DNA of 64,000 nt from Granulosicoccus antarcticus IMCC3135 (GCF_002215215.1 NZ_CP018632.1:6010501-6074500), one strand, 5' to 3'; shown: positions 29,400 through 38,359, numbered from the stretch's first letter. The notes: generated by a model from the sequence alone, not told the origin. Numbers and translations are program-made.

Positions 29400-31535
29400 T
29401 CAAATGGCTAGTTGATCAAGTAGCAATTGTCGCAAGGAACGCCATGAGCGACTGCCCAGAGATTCTGCCTGATGAGTCAAGGTAACGTAGGCACGCCCGC
29501 CAATGCCTGATGAGGTCACCCCAGCAGGCAATTCCAGCTCCAGATGAAACACCGGCTCCACCGTCTCCCATTGCTGCTCAGAGCCAGAGGCCACAGCGAT
29601 GGCACCGGGCCCGTTACCCGCCAGTGCCTGACTGGGCAATTGCCGATCCCCAGCGGGGGTTTGCTGAATCAGTGTGGCCTCCAGCGGCTGCGAGAACTGC
29701 TCAGCCAGCCTGACGCTAATATGATCGACACCGGCCTTCACTCGAGATATATCGCTTTGACGAACCACCGCCTTAACGTGCAACGACTCCTGATTGACAA
29801 TATGCCCTAGCGAGGCGCCCGCTTCGACAAACTGCCCCACACGCAGCAAACGCGAATCCAGTTTGATGGTGCCTTGCGCACCGGCTCGAACCTGTAATGA
29901 GGCCACACGATCCGACAGTGCTGCCAAATTCTTGCGCTTCTCCTGCAGATCTTCACGATACGACGATGCACTGTCCTTGTCATTACTTAAAGCTGCCTGC
30001 ACTTGCACCTTGAGAACCTCAAGCTCGCTTTGGGCCACCGCCAGTTGCTTGTTGAGCACCGGAGCGTTCAGTGTCAGTAACAACTGACCCGGCAGAACAA
30101 GCTGCCCATCGCTGATATTCAGGCTGGCAATCTCCCCAGACTGTGGTGCATACAGTCGAGCCTGCACAGGTACAGACACCACCCCTTGCGCCCGCGTGCT
30201 GGTAGGCATAGGAACCAGAAAAACCAGACCCATAAACATTGCCACCAGCGTACTGGAGACCATTATTCCCCTGGTCCTTTGCCCTGCCAGCTCGGAGGAA
30301 TGGGCCAGGTAACCCACGCCTTTGAATAGCGGTTTAACGGCCAGCTGATAGAGGGCAAAAATCGCAAGCAAAGATCCCAGAATAGGAAAACGGGTTGCCA
30401 GATACAGGGCAATGCCCATGGTAATCACCCAACGGTAAACACCTGCACTCACCCCATAAAGAAAAAGCCACCGCCGCTCCCCCATACCCGATACCGGCGA
30501 GACAGCAGATTTTATATTAAGCAGATAACGCCGAAGCAGGTAACGCAGATAACGTGTGGCACGTGGTGCCAGGTTGGGAATATCCAGTAGATCTTGCAGG
30601 ATCTGATAGCCATCAAATTTCAATAAAGGATTGGCATTGAATAAAACAGCCGACAAGGAGCCTGTCAACGCCAGCGCAAAGGCCATCTCGTGAATCAGCC
30701 CCGGTTCCACCAACGACCAGATAACAAGTGCAAGAGAAGCCACCACGCCTTCTGCCAGCATGCCGGCGGCACTCACCAGAATGCGGCGTCGACGGCTTTC
30801 AATCCGCCAGCTGTCTGAGGCATCCACATAGGGCACCGGCATCAGCACCAAGAGCGTAATACCCATCTCGTGCACAGCGCCTCCAAAGCGTTTGACGGCT
30901 ATGGCATGGGCAAATTCATGCAGACATTTTAGAAACGGATACACCACGATCATCTGCCACCATTGATGCGGCGAACGAGCCATGAATGCCAGCTGCTCAC
31001 CGAGTGCCTGTGTATTGACTGCTGCGACCAGAAAGCCGACGAGCAACAACAATAGTGCAAGCTGAACCATACGTGTGACAGAGACAACACGGCCTGCCTG
31101 AACCAGTGCTGCCAGGCGCTCATCCGGGTCCAACAGAGCAAAGCGCACCGCCAGCGGGTTATGCCACGCCCGCGGCTTGCGCTGATCAAACTGCTCGGCC
31201 TGCCGCTGTAAATGACTTTGCGCCTCAGCACTGCCTAAACTTATCAGCCCCAGATTAACCAGCGATAACAAGGCCGTAGCCAGAGCTTCAAGCGCTTCAT
31301 CAGATAAAGAAATGCAGGCTTGTTCCAGCAGTTTTTCAATCGAGGTTTTAGCGTCAAGCAGATGTACCACCTGCCTTGCCAGCCCGTCGATTCTGACATG
31401 CTGGCCGGTTACCTCATTGTGCATGAAGGTCCACGGTTCTGAGCGCACCATTCGATCCTGATAGTGCACACCAACAACTCGCTGAGGTCGAAGGTGACGC
31501 ACCCACTGCCACTGAGAGGGTTGCAGATTACTCAC
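29400..31535 (-). CDS. PqqD-like / M50 site-2-type metalloprotease / HlyD fusion protein
   Basis: 711 residues. N-terminal ~100 residues resemble a PqqD-like peptide-binding fold. Several membrane helices follow (~155-175, 190-205, 225-235, 255-300, 355-440). The zinc site is HEFAH at 206-210 with the third ligand in NPLLKFDGY (D308), a site-2 protease (M50) arrangement. A periplasmic HlyD/biotinyl-lipoyl part (~450-700) has LNAPVLNKQLAVAQSELEVLK and AGAQGTIKLDSRLLRVGQFVEAG. The type is often labelled putative peptide zinc metalloprotease. The start is GTG 31535, 1 bp after the previous stop. It probably processes or exports the giant protein of the next gene (inference from context). Confidence 0.85.
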   Translation of the reverse strand: MSNLQPSQWQWVRHLRPQRVVGVHYQDRMVRSEPWTFMHNEVTGQHVRIDGLARQVVHLLDAKTSIEKLLEQACISLSDEALEALATALLSLVNLGLISLGSAEAQSHLQRQAEQFDQRKPRAWHNPLAVRFALLDPDERLAALVQAGRVVSVTRMVQLALLLLLVGFLVAAVNTQALGEQLAFMARSPHQWWQMIVVYPFLKCLHEFAHAIAVKRFGGAVHEMGITLLVLMPVPYVDASDSWRIESRRRRILVSAAGMLAEGVVASLALVIWSLVEPGLIHEMAFALALTGSLSAVLFNANPLLKFDGYQILQDLLDIPNLAPRATRYLRYLLRRYLLNIKSAVSPVSGMGERRWLFLYGVSAGVYRWVITMGIALYLATRFPILGSLLAIFALYQLAVKPLFKGVGYLAHSSELAGQRTRGIMVSSTLVAMFMGLVFLVPMPTSTRAQGVVSVPVQARLYAPQSGEIASLNISDGQLVLPGQLLLTLNAPVLNKQLAVAQSELEVLKVQVQAALSNDKDSASSYREDLQEKRKNLAALSDRVASLQVRAGAQGTIKLDSRLLRVGQFVEAGASLGHIVNQESLHVKAVVRQSDISRVKAGVDHISVRLAEQFSQPLEATLIQQTPAGDRQLPSQALAGNGPGAIAVASGSEQQWETVEPVFHLELELPAGVTSSGIGGRAYVTLTHQAESLGSRSWRSLRQLLLDQLAI

Positions 31536-31536
31536 C

Positions 31537-33381
31537 CTAGCGAATCAGTCCCAGATGCCACAACCAGATCTTGACGGACTCACGCAATCGACGGGTATAT
31601 ACCCAGGCCAGAGATTGCGTACCGACTTGTAGTTTTGCGACCCCTTCCATTCCCGGACGTATGGCATCGGTTTTGTTATTCAGCTGTGCAGGCACCTGAA
31701 AGACATTGCCTTCATCCGTGCTTGTAGCCACCGGCAGCACCGCCTCGATGGTGGCTTCCCATATTCTGTTTGGCTGCGCCGCCAGCCGAACCCGGGTAGC
31801 TTGACCCGGCTTGACCAGCCCTACATCGCGCTCATCCACATCCAGTATCAATCGATAGGCATCACTGGAACCTACGGTAAACAGGGTATCCCCCTGCACC
31901 ACCGATGAACCCAGCTGCTGACTCAAATCACCGCTGAGCACCACCCCATCAAAAGGTGCCCGCAGTTGCGCACGGGATAACTGTCGATCAACCAATAACT
32001 GCTCGGCCTCTATACGCGTGGCATCAGCACGCAGACGAGCAAGCTCGACCCGATCACGCGATGCCAGCGCCAAGTCCCGAGCCTGATCATTCTTGTTGGC
32101 CTCACTATGCCATTTACCTACCGCCAGCGTCAGATCCCTATCATCAAGCGTTGCCAGCAGTTGCCCCTTGCTGACACGATCACCGGCCCGCGCATGTGAC
32201 GAGGCAATAAAGCCTGCCTGGGGAGCTACCAACACTTGTAGATCCTGAGCTTCAATCAATGCTCTGGCGCTGATGCGATGTGGCACCGGCCACAATAGAA
32301 CCACTGCGGCCAGCAAAGCCCCAAAAATAGTGAACAACCGCCTACGAGTCATCGTGCGCCAAAAACTGACATCCAGCCATAGGCCAGCCTGTTGCCTACA
32401 GCGTTGCAACAGACCCGTATGTTCACGCACTCTACCCACCAGTAGACTACAGGCAGGTATCGCCTTTAGCTGAATACTCTCCTGTTCTGCCTGATCAAAT
32501 TCACTCTCGGCAGCACGCTCGAGCAGAACCACCACAATCGTTGCATCCGCAGGTGGTGAATGTTCGATGCAAGCATCAGTGGCAGTCTCGGCATGTACGC
32601 AGGCAATGGATGACAATCTGCCCTGATCTTCAAACAGGCGGAAACTAGCCGGATACTGAGCCTCCATATAATCAGGCAGCTTGCCATGAAACAGACGCGG
32701 CTCTTTGCTATCAAGCATCTCCTGCATGGTAGATACAATCTGACTAGGCAACACCTTGCGGGCATCAATGCGCGATTGGTCCGACATGGCCAGAAGCTGC
32801 AAGTGTGATGAGCCGCAATGCCGGATAGCCAATGAGACCCGTTGACAGTTATGTATCCGTTTTAAAGTATTAACGATAGCAATGGCCATCGAGACAGGAC
32901 TACGACAGGCCAGTAATGATGCCAACGTTGAATCGGGTGAAACCGGAGTTACACGATCAGGCGGGTATAGCCAGGTGCTGGCCCATCGGCACAGATTGAC
33001 ACAGGCTTCACGTTGTTTAGCGGCCAAAGGAGGGCCGCTGAAGATCAATACGCGATCAAAGGGCTTTGAAGCTTGTCTCAAGGGAATGGCAAACAGTACG
33101 GTACCCGAACTCGCTTTGGGATTGAGTTTGACCGAGGTTACTCGCCCCGACACCAGTGCTTTTCTGGCGACCAGCATGACAGCAGCCGGCGCTTTGGCAT
33201 CAACGGGATATGAATGCGTAATAAATGTACCCGCCGTTGCCCCCTGCTCTATTACCCCCAACCACTCACAAGCAGGCAGCAGCGGACGCAGCCAGCCAAG
33301 CCACCCTGGCACGCCGGCATGCGCATCGATAGGCAGGCGGGTCTCTGACTGATGATGTCGTTCAGGGGCCTCTACAGCCAT
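31537..33381 (-). CDS. HlyD-family membrane-fusion protein with a GAF-like N-terminal half
   Basis: 614 residues. The first ~330 look cytoplasmic and GAF-like (FAIPLRQASKPFDRVLIF, later RVSLAIRH and a second such stretch). One transmembrane helix follows at ~347-368 (RRLFTIFGALLAAVVLLWPV), then a periplasmic adaptor: lipoyl half-motifs VLVAPQAGFIASSHARAGDRVSKGQLLATLDD and LRAPFDGVVLSGDLSQQLGSSVVQGDTLF around a helical hairpin, and a C-terminal beta-barrel (RPGMEGVAKLQVG). The start is ATG 33381. First gene of the giant-protein operon, 1 bp ahead of the M50/HlyD gene. No ABC ATPase or TolC-like gene adjoins it, unusual for a HlyD adaptor. Confidence 0.84.
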   Translation of the reverse strand: MAVEAPERHHQSETRLPIDAHAGVPGWLGWLRPLLPACEWLGVIEQGATAGTFITHSYPVDAKAPAAVMLVARKALVSGRVTSVKLNPKASSGTVLFAIPLRQASKPFDRVLIFSGPPLAAKQREACVNLCRWASTWLYPPDRVTPVSPDSTLASLLACRSPVSMAIAIVNTLKRIHNCQRVSLAIRHCGSSHLQLLAMSDQSRIDARKVLPSQIVSTMQEMLDSKEPRLFHGKLPDYMEAQYPASFRLFEDQGRLSSIACVHAETATDACIEHSPPADATIVVVLLERAAESEFDQAEQESIQLKAIPACSLLVGRVREHTGLLQRCRQQAGLWLDVSFWRTMTRRRLFTIFGALLAAVVLLWPVPHRISARALIEAQDLQVLVAPQAGFIASSHARAGDRVSKGQLLATLDDRDLTLAVGKWHSEANKNDQARDLALASRDRVELARLRADATRIEAEQLLVDRQLSRAQLRAPFDGVVLSGDLSQQLGSSVVQGDTLFTVGSSDAYRLILDVDERDVGLVKPGQATRVRLAAQPNRIWEATIEAVLPVATSTDEGNVFQVPAQLNNKTDAIRPGMEGVAKLQVGTQSLAWVYTRRLRESVKIWLWHLGLIR

Positions 33382-33616
33382 GACAATTTCCCAGGACTCC
33401 GTTGGGGAGGTTATCTGGTGGGAAATTGCAACTTGTAGGCCATTGATGGAATTGCCGTGGCGAACGAGGGAGGGAGGGAGGCCCGCTCACCGTGCAGGCT
33501 ATCAAACATCATTCCTGAAAGCGACGCTGATGCCGAAGACATGAAATTTTAAGCAGTGGGTCAGATTCTGGACAAGCCTGGTTTCGCAATCCACAACACC
33601 TTCCTTCGCCTTGTTT
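33382..33616. other. 235-bp spacer upstream of the giant-protein operon
   Basis: Lies between the FAD oxidase stop and the start of the HlyD/GAF gene, and should contain the promoter of the five-gene operon. A G-rich run GGGAGGGAGGGAGG sits at 33468-33481 on the plus strand (pyrimidine-rich in the leader of the minus transcript). No clear promoter boxes or terminator seen. Confidence 0.35.
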
Positions 33617-34984
33617 CTACAAAATCCCCTTGTTACATGCCTTCAACTGCTCCATGAGTGCCTCATCATCACGGCGGCTCAGTGAGAAATCACTGGCATA
33701 GGACGGCAACTCTGCCCCTGTGACCCAGGCCGCACACAACTCACCCGCAGCACAGGCGGACATGGTGCCAAAGCCTGAGAGTGCGCAGTTCATGAATGCA
33801 CCCTCGACTCCCATCGGACCGATGAGGGGCCAGTTTTCTTCAGTCATTGTGTACCAGCCGCCATAATGATGCATGTTACGCGGCAACTGACCGTAGTAGG
33901 CTTTCAGCGAGGGATTGAGTCGGGCAGCACCGCGCAGAACCACATCAGGGTAATGATCGTCCAGAGGTAATTGCCGCGTCGGTTCAGCAGGATTCTGATT
34001 ATAGGCCCAACCTAGTTTTATCCAGCGCCCTGCATCCCCGCCATCGGGTCGACAATGTATGGCACCAGGCATTGACTCTGCCAACCAGCGAAAATCCGGA
34101 TCCTCCAACAGCATCTCGCGCTCATCTTCCAGCCAATCGATATCTTGCCCATCCAGGTCAATTGAAAAGGGCATATCTCTTGGAATAAGCTGTTGACGAT
34201 CCTCGAAAGCAATCTTTTGCTGGAAGGTATTGAACACGGGTAGCGAAGTATCCAGCATTCTGGCGATATCATTCGCAAACGGGCCAGCGGCATTCACGAT
34301 CTTGCCCGCGCTGATTGACCTACGGCCTGTCTCACCAATGAGCTCCAATGTAAAGTCGCCTTTATGCTTTATTGCCTTGACTGTACCGTTAATACGTTGC
34401 GCCCCCTTCTCGCGCAGATACTCCAGCATGTGCATGCCCAGTTGCTGGCCACTGATATCACCACCACGACGAATATGGATGACAGTCTGGATGTCAGTCG
34501 CGTAAGAGGGGAACGTTGTCTTGATCAGATCGGGATTGCGCAAAATGTCCACACCTTCACGCACACCCTGCCAATCCGCCTTCAATGGTCGCTCATAACT
34601 GGACGCCTGCGAATCGTCGTGAAAACGCAACAGGCTTTCAGCTTCATCGCCCAACCCATCATGTAACTGCTGAAGCAACTCATCAATGTTGGATTCTCGG
34701 GTAGCCAATGCATAGCCTCGCCGATTCATATTGATTCTGTTGTCTGTTTCTCGGGCAATGTCCTCCAGCAAATCAATCGAACGATTCGTAAAAGAGACCA
34801 TCGAGGGGTGCGGCCACCAGTTTCGATAGTTCTCACCGGACTGAGCAGAGGTAAACGCCATGGGCTGGCCACAGTCGATCAGGGCAATGTTACTGATGCC
34901 ATGGAAGCGGCTCAGGTAATAGGCGGTTGCAAGCCCTATGGAACCACAGCCAATGACGGCGACATCGAAGGATTTTGAATTCAT
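33617..34984 (-). CDS. FAD-dependent oxidoreductase, DAO family
   Basis: 455 residues. N-terminal Rossmann motif VIGCGSIGLATAYYL with the acidic end LIDCG, SGENYRNWWPHPSM (a stretch shared by DAO-type amine oxidases), a central GGDISGQQLGMHMLEYL, KIVNAAGPFANDIA, and a C-terminal FAD contact LSGFGTMSACAAGEL. The family oxidises amino acids or N-methyl amines such as sarcosine or dimethylglycine; the substrate cannot be read here. ATG at 34984. It is divergent from a GntR/FCD regulator across 131 bp containing GTATAC dyads, so it is probably that regulator's target. Confidence 0.85.
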   Translation of the reverse strand: MNSKSFDVAVIGCGSIGLATAYYLSRFHGISNIALIDCGQPMAFTSAQSGENYRNWWPHPSMVSFTNRSIDLLEDIARETDNRINMNRRGYALATRESNIDELLQQLHDGLGDEAESLLRFHDDSQASSYERPLKADWQGVREGVDILRNPDLIKTTFPSYATDIQTVIHIRRGGDISGQQLGMHMLEYLREKGAQRINGTVKAIKHKGDFTLELIGETGRRSISAGKIVNAAGPFANDIARMLDTSLPVFNTFQQKIAFEDRQQLIPRDMPFSIDLDGQDIDWLEDEREMLLEDPDFRWLAESMPGAIHCRPDGGDAGRWIKLGWAYNQNPAEPTRQLPLDDHYPDVVLRGAARLNPSLKAYYGQLPRNMHHYGGWYTMTEENWPLIGPMGVEGAFMNCALSGFGTMSACAAGELCAAWVTGAELPSYASDFSLSRRDDEALMEQLKACNKGIL

Positions 34985-35034
34985 GAGGACAGGTACCGAG
35001 GCATCATTTTCTCAACAGTCAGATTAGCCAAAAT

Positions 35035-35083
35035 ATCGTATACGATTTCTAATCTTAGGATACTATTTTTTCTTATTGTATAC
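35035..35083. promoter_or_regulatory. Two GTATAC dyads between the oxidase and GntR genes (candidate GntR operators)
   Basis: A perfect 12-bp palindrome ATCGTATACGAT (35035-35046) and a second TTGTATACTT (35076-35085, core GTATAC 35078-35083) lie with centres exactly 40 bp apart in the divergent promoter region. FadR/FCD-type GntR regulators commonly bind NGTATACN-like palindromes. This layout suits autoregulation plus control of the oxidase. The dyads are seen; binding is inferred. Confidence 0.5.
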
Positions 35084-35115
35084 TTTAGTGGATGAATTGC
35101 AATTGAAAGACTGTC

Positions 35116-35784
35116 ATGAGAAATCTATCCACTCAAGATCAACCAGCCGCTTTCTACAACGTTTACCAGCACCTGAGAAAAGACATTCTTGCTGGAGATC
35201 TTCTGGGAGGCGCAGTGCTGAGGCAAGATGACATTGCCCTGCAGTATGGCGTGAGCAAAGTGCCGGTCAGAGAAGCGCTACGCCGTCTGGAAATGGAAGG
35301 TCTGGTGGAATTTCGCCCCCGACGAGGCGCTATCGTCAAACAGGTCACTGATAGTGACTTGCTGGAAATGCTGGACATTCGCATTGCATTGGAATGCCGT
35401 GCTCTGGAGCTGGCGATTCCGAACTTTGCCGACTCGGACTTCGATCTGGCGCAGGATGTTCTGGATGAATACGCGCTCACAACCGACAAGGAACGCTGGA
35501 GCGAATTGAACCAACGTTTTCATGGCTGTATTCTGGAACCCTGCGGCAACCACCAGTTACTGGCACTTATCAATGACTTCGAGCAACGCGTGGGGCCTCT
35601 GGTGCGCCTGCGTGTCACCGAGACAGCAGGCCTCGAGCGCCCAATGAAGGAGCATGCAGAGATTCTCGAACTCTGCAAAGCCCGAGCAGCTGAACCCGCA
35701 ATCAAAGCACTGCGGGCTCACATAGAAACAACTCATCGGGAAGTCGCCGCCGCCATTCGCCGCAACGCTAACAAGGGCCCTTGA
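35116..35784 (+). CDS. GntR-family regulator, FCD subfamily
   Basis: 222 residues: winged HTH at ~10-75 (DIALQYGVSKVPVREALRRLEMEGLV is the GntR signature) and an FCD effector domain at ~85-215 with the metal-binding residues spaced as usual (DxxxR in LDIRIALE, then NQRFH, EHAEILE, LRAHIETTH). Such regulators sense small carboxylic acids or amines. ATG at 35116. It faces the FAD oxidase and converges on the choline sulfatase stop 33 bp away. Confidence 0.9.
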   Translation: MRNLSTQDQPAAFYNVYQHLRKDILAGDLLGGAVLRQDDIALQYGVSKVPVREALRRLEMEGLVEFRPRRGAIVKQVTDSDLLEMLDIRIALECRALELAIPNFADSDFDLAQDVLDEYALTTDKERWSELNQRFHGCILEPCGNHQLLALINDFEQRVGPLVRLRVTETAGLERPMKEHAEILELCKARAAEPAIKALRAHIETTHREVAAAIRRNANKGP

Positions 35785-35817
35785 TCTGCAAATGATCGGC
35801 AGTTTTGTGGGTCGACT

Positions 35818-37317
35818 TCATTCTCCACGCGGGAAACGTTGTTTCTCTTCCACGGTATCAAGGTTCATGTGGTTACGCATGTAACGATCCGATGCTTTCT
35901 GCAAGGGCTGGTAATCCCAAGGATAATACGCACCGTTTCGCAAAGCTTCATACACGACCCAGCGTCGTGCCTGCGAACGCCGAACATCATCGTCAAATCG
36001 ATCAAGATCCCAGCGCGCATCTGCCAACGCACTGAGTCTCTCCAACACCTGCGCATAGGCCGGATCCTGCGCAAGATCCGTCAACTCATGAGGATCATTG
36101 GCCAGATCAAACAGCAAGTCCGGATCCAGCTTGCAACGCACGTATTTGAACTGCTCGTCACGCAACGCCACCAGTGGCGCATAGGAAGCCTCAGCGGCAT
36201 ATTCAATCGCAACAGGGCCACGCTTGAGCTTTTCCTGCGCAACACCCATCAGACTCTGGCCTTCTGTCCAGGGTAAAACAGCTTTCATATCGACACCGGC
36301 AAGCTCGGCCAGTGTTGGGCAGACATCAATTGTCGAGGCAGGTGCATCATAGCGACCCGGCGGTACACCGGGAGCTGAGATCATCAAGGGCACGCGTGAG
36401 GATCCTTCAAACATACTCATTTTGAACCACAGACCTCGCTCACCGAGCATGTCCCCATGGTCTGAGACAAATAGTATGGCGGCCTCTTGCCGAGTACTTT
36501 CCAGGACATCCAGGATTTCACCCACCTTGTCATCCAAGTAGCTGATGTTGGCAAAATAGGCTCGACGAGAACGACGAATATCCTCCTCCTTGATATCGAA
36601 TTTGCGCCAGTCATTAGCATCAAAAATACGCTTGGAATGGGCATCCTGCTGCTCATAGGGAATGGCAGGAATCTCGGGAAGCAGATGCTCACAGCCTTCG
36701 TATAAATCCCAGTATTTTTTGCGTGTGACGTAAGGATCATGCGGATGGGTGAAACTGGCCGTCAGGCACCAGGGACGCTCGTCACGGCCACGCGCAAGAT
36801 CGTACAGCTTGGCACAGGCGTGATAGGCCACTTCATCATCGTATTCCATCTGGTTGCTGATCTCTGCAACACCTGCCCCCGTAACCGACCCCAGGTTGTG
36901 ATACCACCACTCGATACGCTCGCCAGGTTTTCGATAATCGGGTGTCCAGCCAAAGTCTGCAGGATAGATGTCAGTGGTCAATCGCTCTTCGAAGCCATGC
37001 ATCTGATCCGGCCCGACAAAATGCATCTTGCCTGACAGACAGGTGTAGTAACCCGCAGCTCGAAGATGGTGTGCGTAGGTTGGAAGATCGGACGGGAATT
37101 CTGCAGCATTGTCGTAAACACCCGTCACCGAGGGCAACTGGCCGGACATGAAGCTGGCACGTGCGGGGGCGCACAAGGGAGATGCGGTATAACAATTTGA
37201 AAAGCGCGCTGAGCGTTCGGCTAATCGTTTCAGATTAGGCGCATGCAGCCACTCGGCCGGGCCATCCGGGAACAAGGTTCCGTTCAGCTGATCCACCATA
37301 ATGATGAGTATATTCAT
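35818..37317 (-). CDS. betC: Choline sulfatase
   Basis: Hydrolyses choline-O-sulfate to choline and sulfate. The 499 residues carry the sulfatase formylglycine motif SPLCAPARASFMSG (C49 from ATG 37317), the N-terminal metal site MVDQL, FVSDHGDMLGERGLW, and the BetC-specific C-terminus (LRNGAYYPWDYQP, then SDRYMRNHMNLD). The C-x-P-x-R motif needs maturation by a formylglycine-generating enzyme, not found here. The frame runs up to a TTG at 37344, but ATG 37317 places the metal motif at the usual distance. Divergent from a LysR regulator; no betAB or choline transporter is adjacent. Confidence 0.9.
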   Translation of the reverse strand: MNILIIMVDQLNGTLFPDGPAEWLHAPNLKRLAERSARFSNCYTASPLCAPARASFMSGQLPSVTGVYDNAAEFPSDLPTYAHHLRAAGYYTCLSGKMHFVGPDQMHGFEERLTTDIYPADFGWTPDYRKPGERIEWWYHNLGSVTGAGVAEISNQMEYDDEVAYHACAKLYDLARGRDERPWCLTASFTHPHDPYVTRKKYWDLYEGCEHLLPEIPAIPYEQQDAHSKRIFDANDWRKFDIKEEDIRRSRRAYFANISYLDDKVGEILDVLESTRQEAAILFVSDHGDMLGERGLWFKMSMFEGSSRVPLMISAPGVPPGRYDAPASTIDVCPTLAELAGVDMKAVLPWTEGQSLMGVAQEKLKRGPVAIEYAAEASYAPLVALRDEQFKYVRCKLDPDLLFDLANDPHELTDLAQDPAYAQVLERLSALADARWDLDRFDDDVRRSQARRWVVYEALRNGAYYPWDYQPLQKASDRYMRNHMNLDTVEEKQRFPRGE

Positions 37318-37343
37318 AGTCAGACGGTACTCGGTAATAGCCA

Positions 37344-37357
37344 ATCGCGACAGCGAT
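37344..37357. promoter_or_regulatory. Dyad in the betC/LysR divergent region
   Basis: ATCGC-GACA-GCGAT, a 5-bp-arm inverted repeat midway in the 94-bp divergent intergenic region, a plausible LysR-type box. Short, so chance cannot be excluded. Confidence 0.3.
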
Positions 37358-37411
37358 CCCTGTGCCCTATCTTGATTGAATACGCCAAAGTTTTGTAGTA
37401 GGGTCGTGCCG

Positions 37412-38338
37412 ATGACAGACCCAGTAAATTCCTATACCACGCTTGCAAAGTGTTCCGCGGATCTTTGTGCCTTCATGCTCGTGTGTGAACTGGGCAAGCT
37501 GTCTGCTGCGGCACAAGTGATGAATATTTCTCAGCCCAGCCTGAGTCAACGCATCAAGAATCTGGAATCTACGGTGGGTCGGCAGCTTTTCGTCCGACAC
37601 TCCAGCGGTGTTGATTTAACACCACAGGGCAAGCTCTTGCTGCAGTTGCTGGAGGATCCACTCAAACAAGCGGCCACTCGTTTTCAGGAGTTTCAGACGA
37701 AGCAGACAAGCGATCGGGTTACGATCTCGGTAGATCATGCCTTCGCCTCGTTCTGGTTGCTGCCGCGCCTGCCACAGTTGCGTGAAAAGTCAGGCTCTAC
37801 CGATATCTGCATCGTCAGCTCACAGGACCCATTTGTTAACGCCACCCCTGAAACAGACATCACCATTTTCATGGCTCAAGCAAAGGATGTGTCTGCAGGC
37901 TCGACCTGTTTACTGCAGGAACAGGTTTCAGCCATTTGCAGTCCACAATTTCTGGCCGATAACCCGGGTATTGACAGCCCGCAAGCGCTGCTTGAAAGAG
38001 GCTCACAGCTGCTGCACCTGAACACGCCCGGCACGCATACAGCCTGGCTGGATTGGGCCAAGTGGCTTGCAGCGTTGAATGCTTCACCTGAACAGCTGCC
38101 GGCTGAAATCGTGTTCAACAGCTATGAAATGATTATCAAGGCTGCATGCCAGGGTCAGGGAATCGCGCTGGGCTGGCATGGGCTGATTGACGATCTGTTG
38201 GCAGAAGCCGAACTGGTGGTGCTGTTGCCAGATACCGTCAACACCGATGTCGGTTATTACATCGAATTGGCGGGTACCAGCAAATCGTCAAAAACAGCTC
38301 TGATCCGGGACTGGGTTGTAGACCAGATCAACACCTGA
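37412..38338 (+). CDS. LysR-family regulator, probably of choline-sulfate use
   Basis: 308 residues: HTH at ~15-75 (LSAAAQVMNISQPSLSQRIKNLE) and an effector domain with VTISVDHAFASFWLLPRLPQL and a C-terminal GQGIALGWHGLIDD, resembling the regulators that sit beside betC. I use ATG 37412, with TAGGG about 8 nt upstream; the frame reaches a TTG at 37376. Divergent from betC, so it probably activates it in response to choline or choline sulfate (inference). Converges on kynU. Confidence 0.85.
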   Translation: MTDPVNSYTTLAKCSADLCAFMLVCELGKLSAAAQVMNISQPSLSQRIKNLESTVGRQLFVRHSSGVDLTPQGKLLLQLLEDPLKQAATRFQEFQTKQTSDRVTISVDHAFASFWLLPRLPQLREKSGSTDICIVSSQDPFVNATPETDITIFMAQAKDVSAGSTCLLQEQVSAICSPQFLADNPGIDSPQALLERGSQLLHLNTPGTHTAWLDWAKWLAALNASPEQLPAEIVFNSYEMIIKAACQGQGIALGWHGLIDDLLAEAELVVLLPDTVNTDVGYYIELAGTSKSSKTALIRDWVVDQINT

Positions 38339-38359
38339 GCCAAGCCCGGAACCACTCAC

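Noticed and set aside
33468-33481. G-quadruplex candidate GGGAGGGAGGGAGG
   Set aside because: Only three full G3 tracts and a G2 end; too weak to claim.
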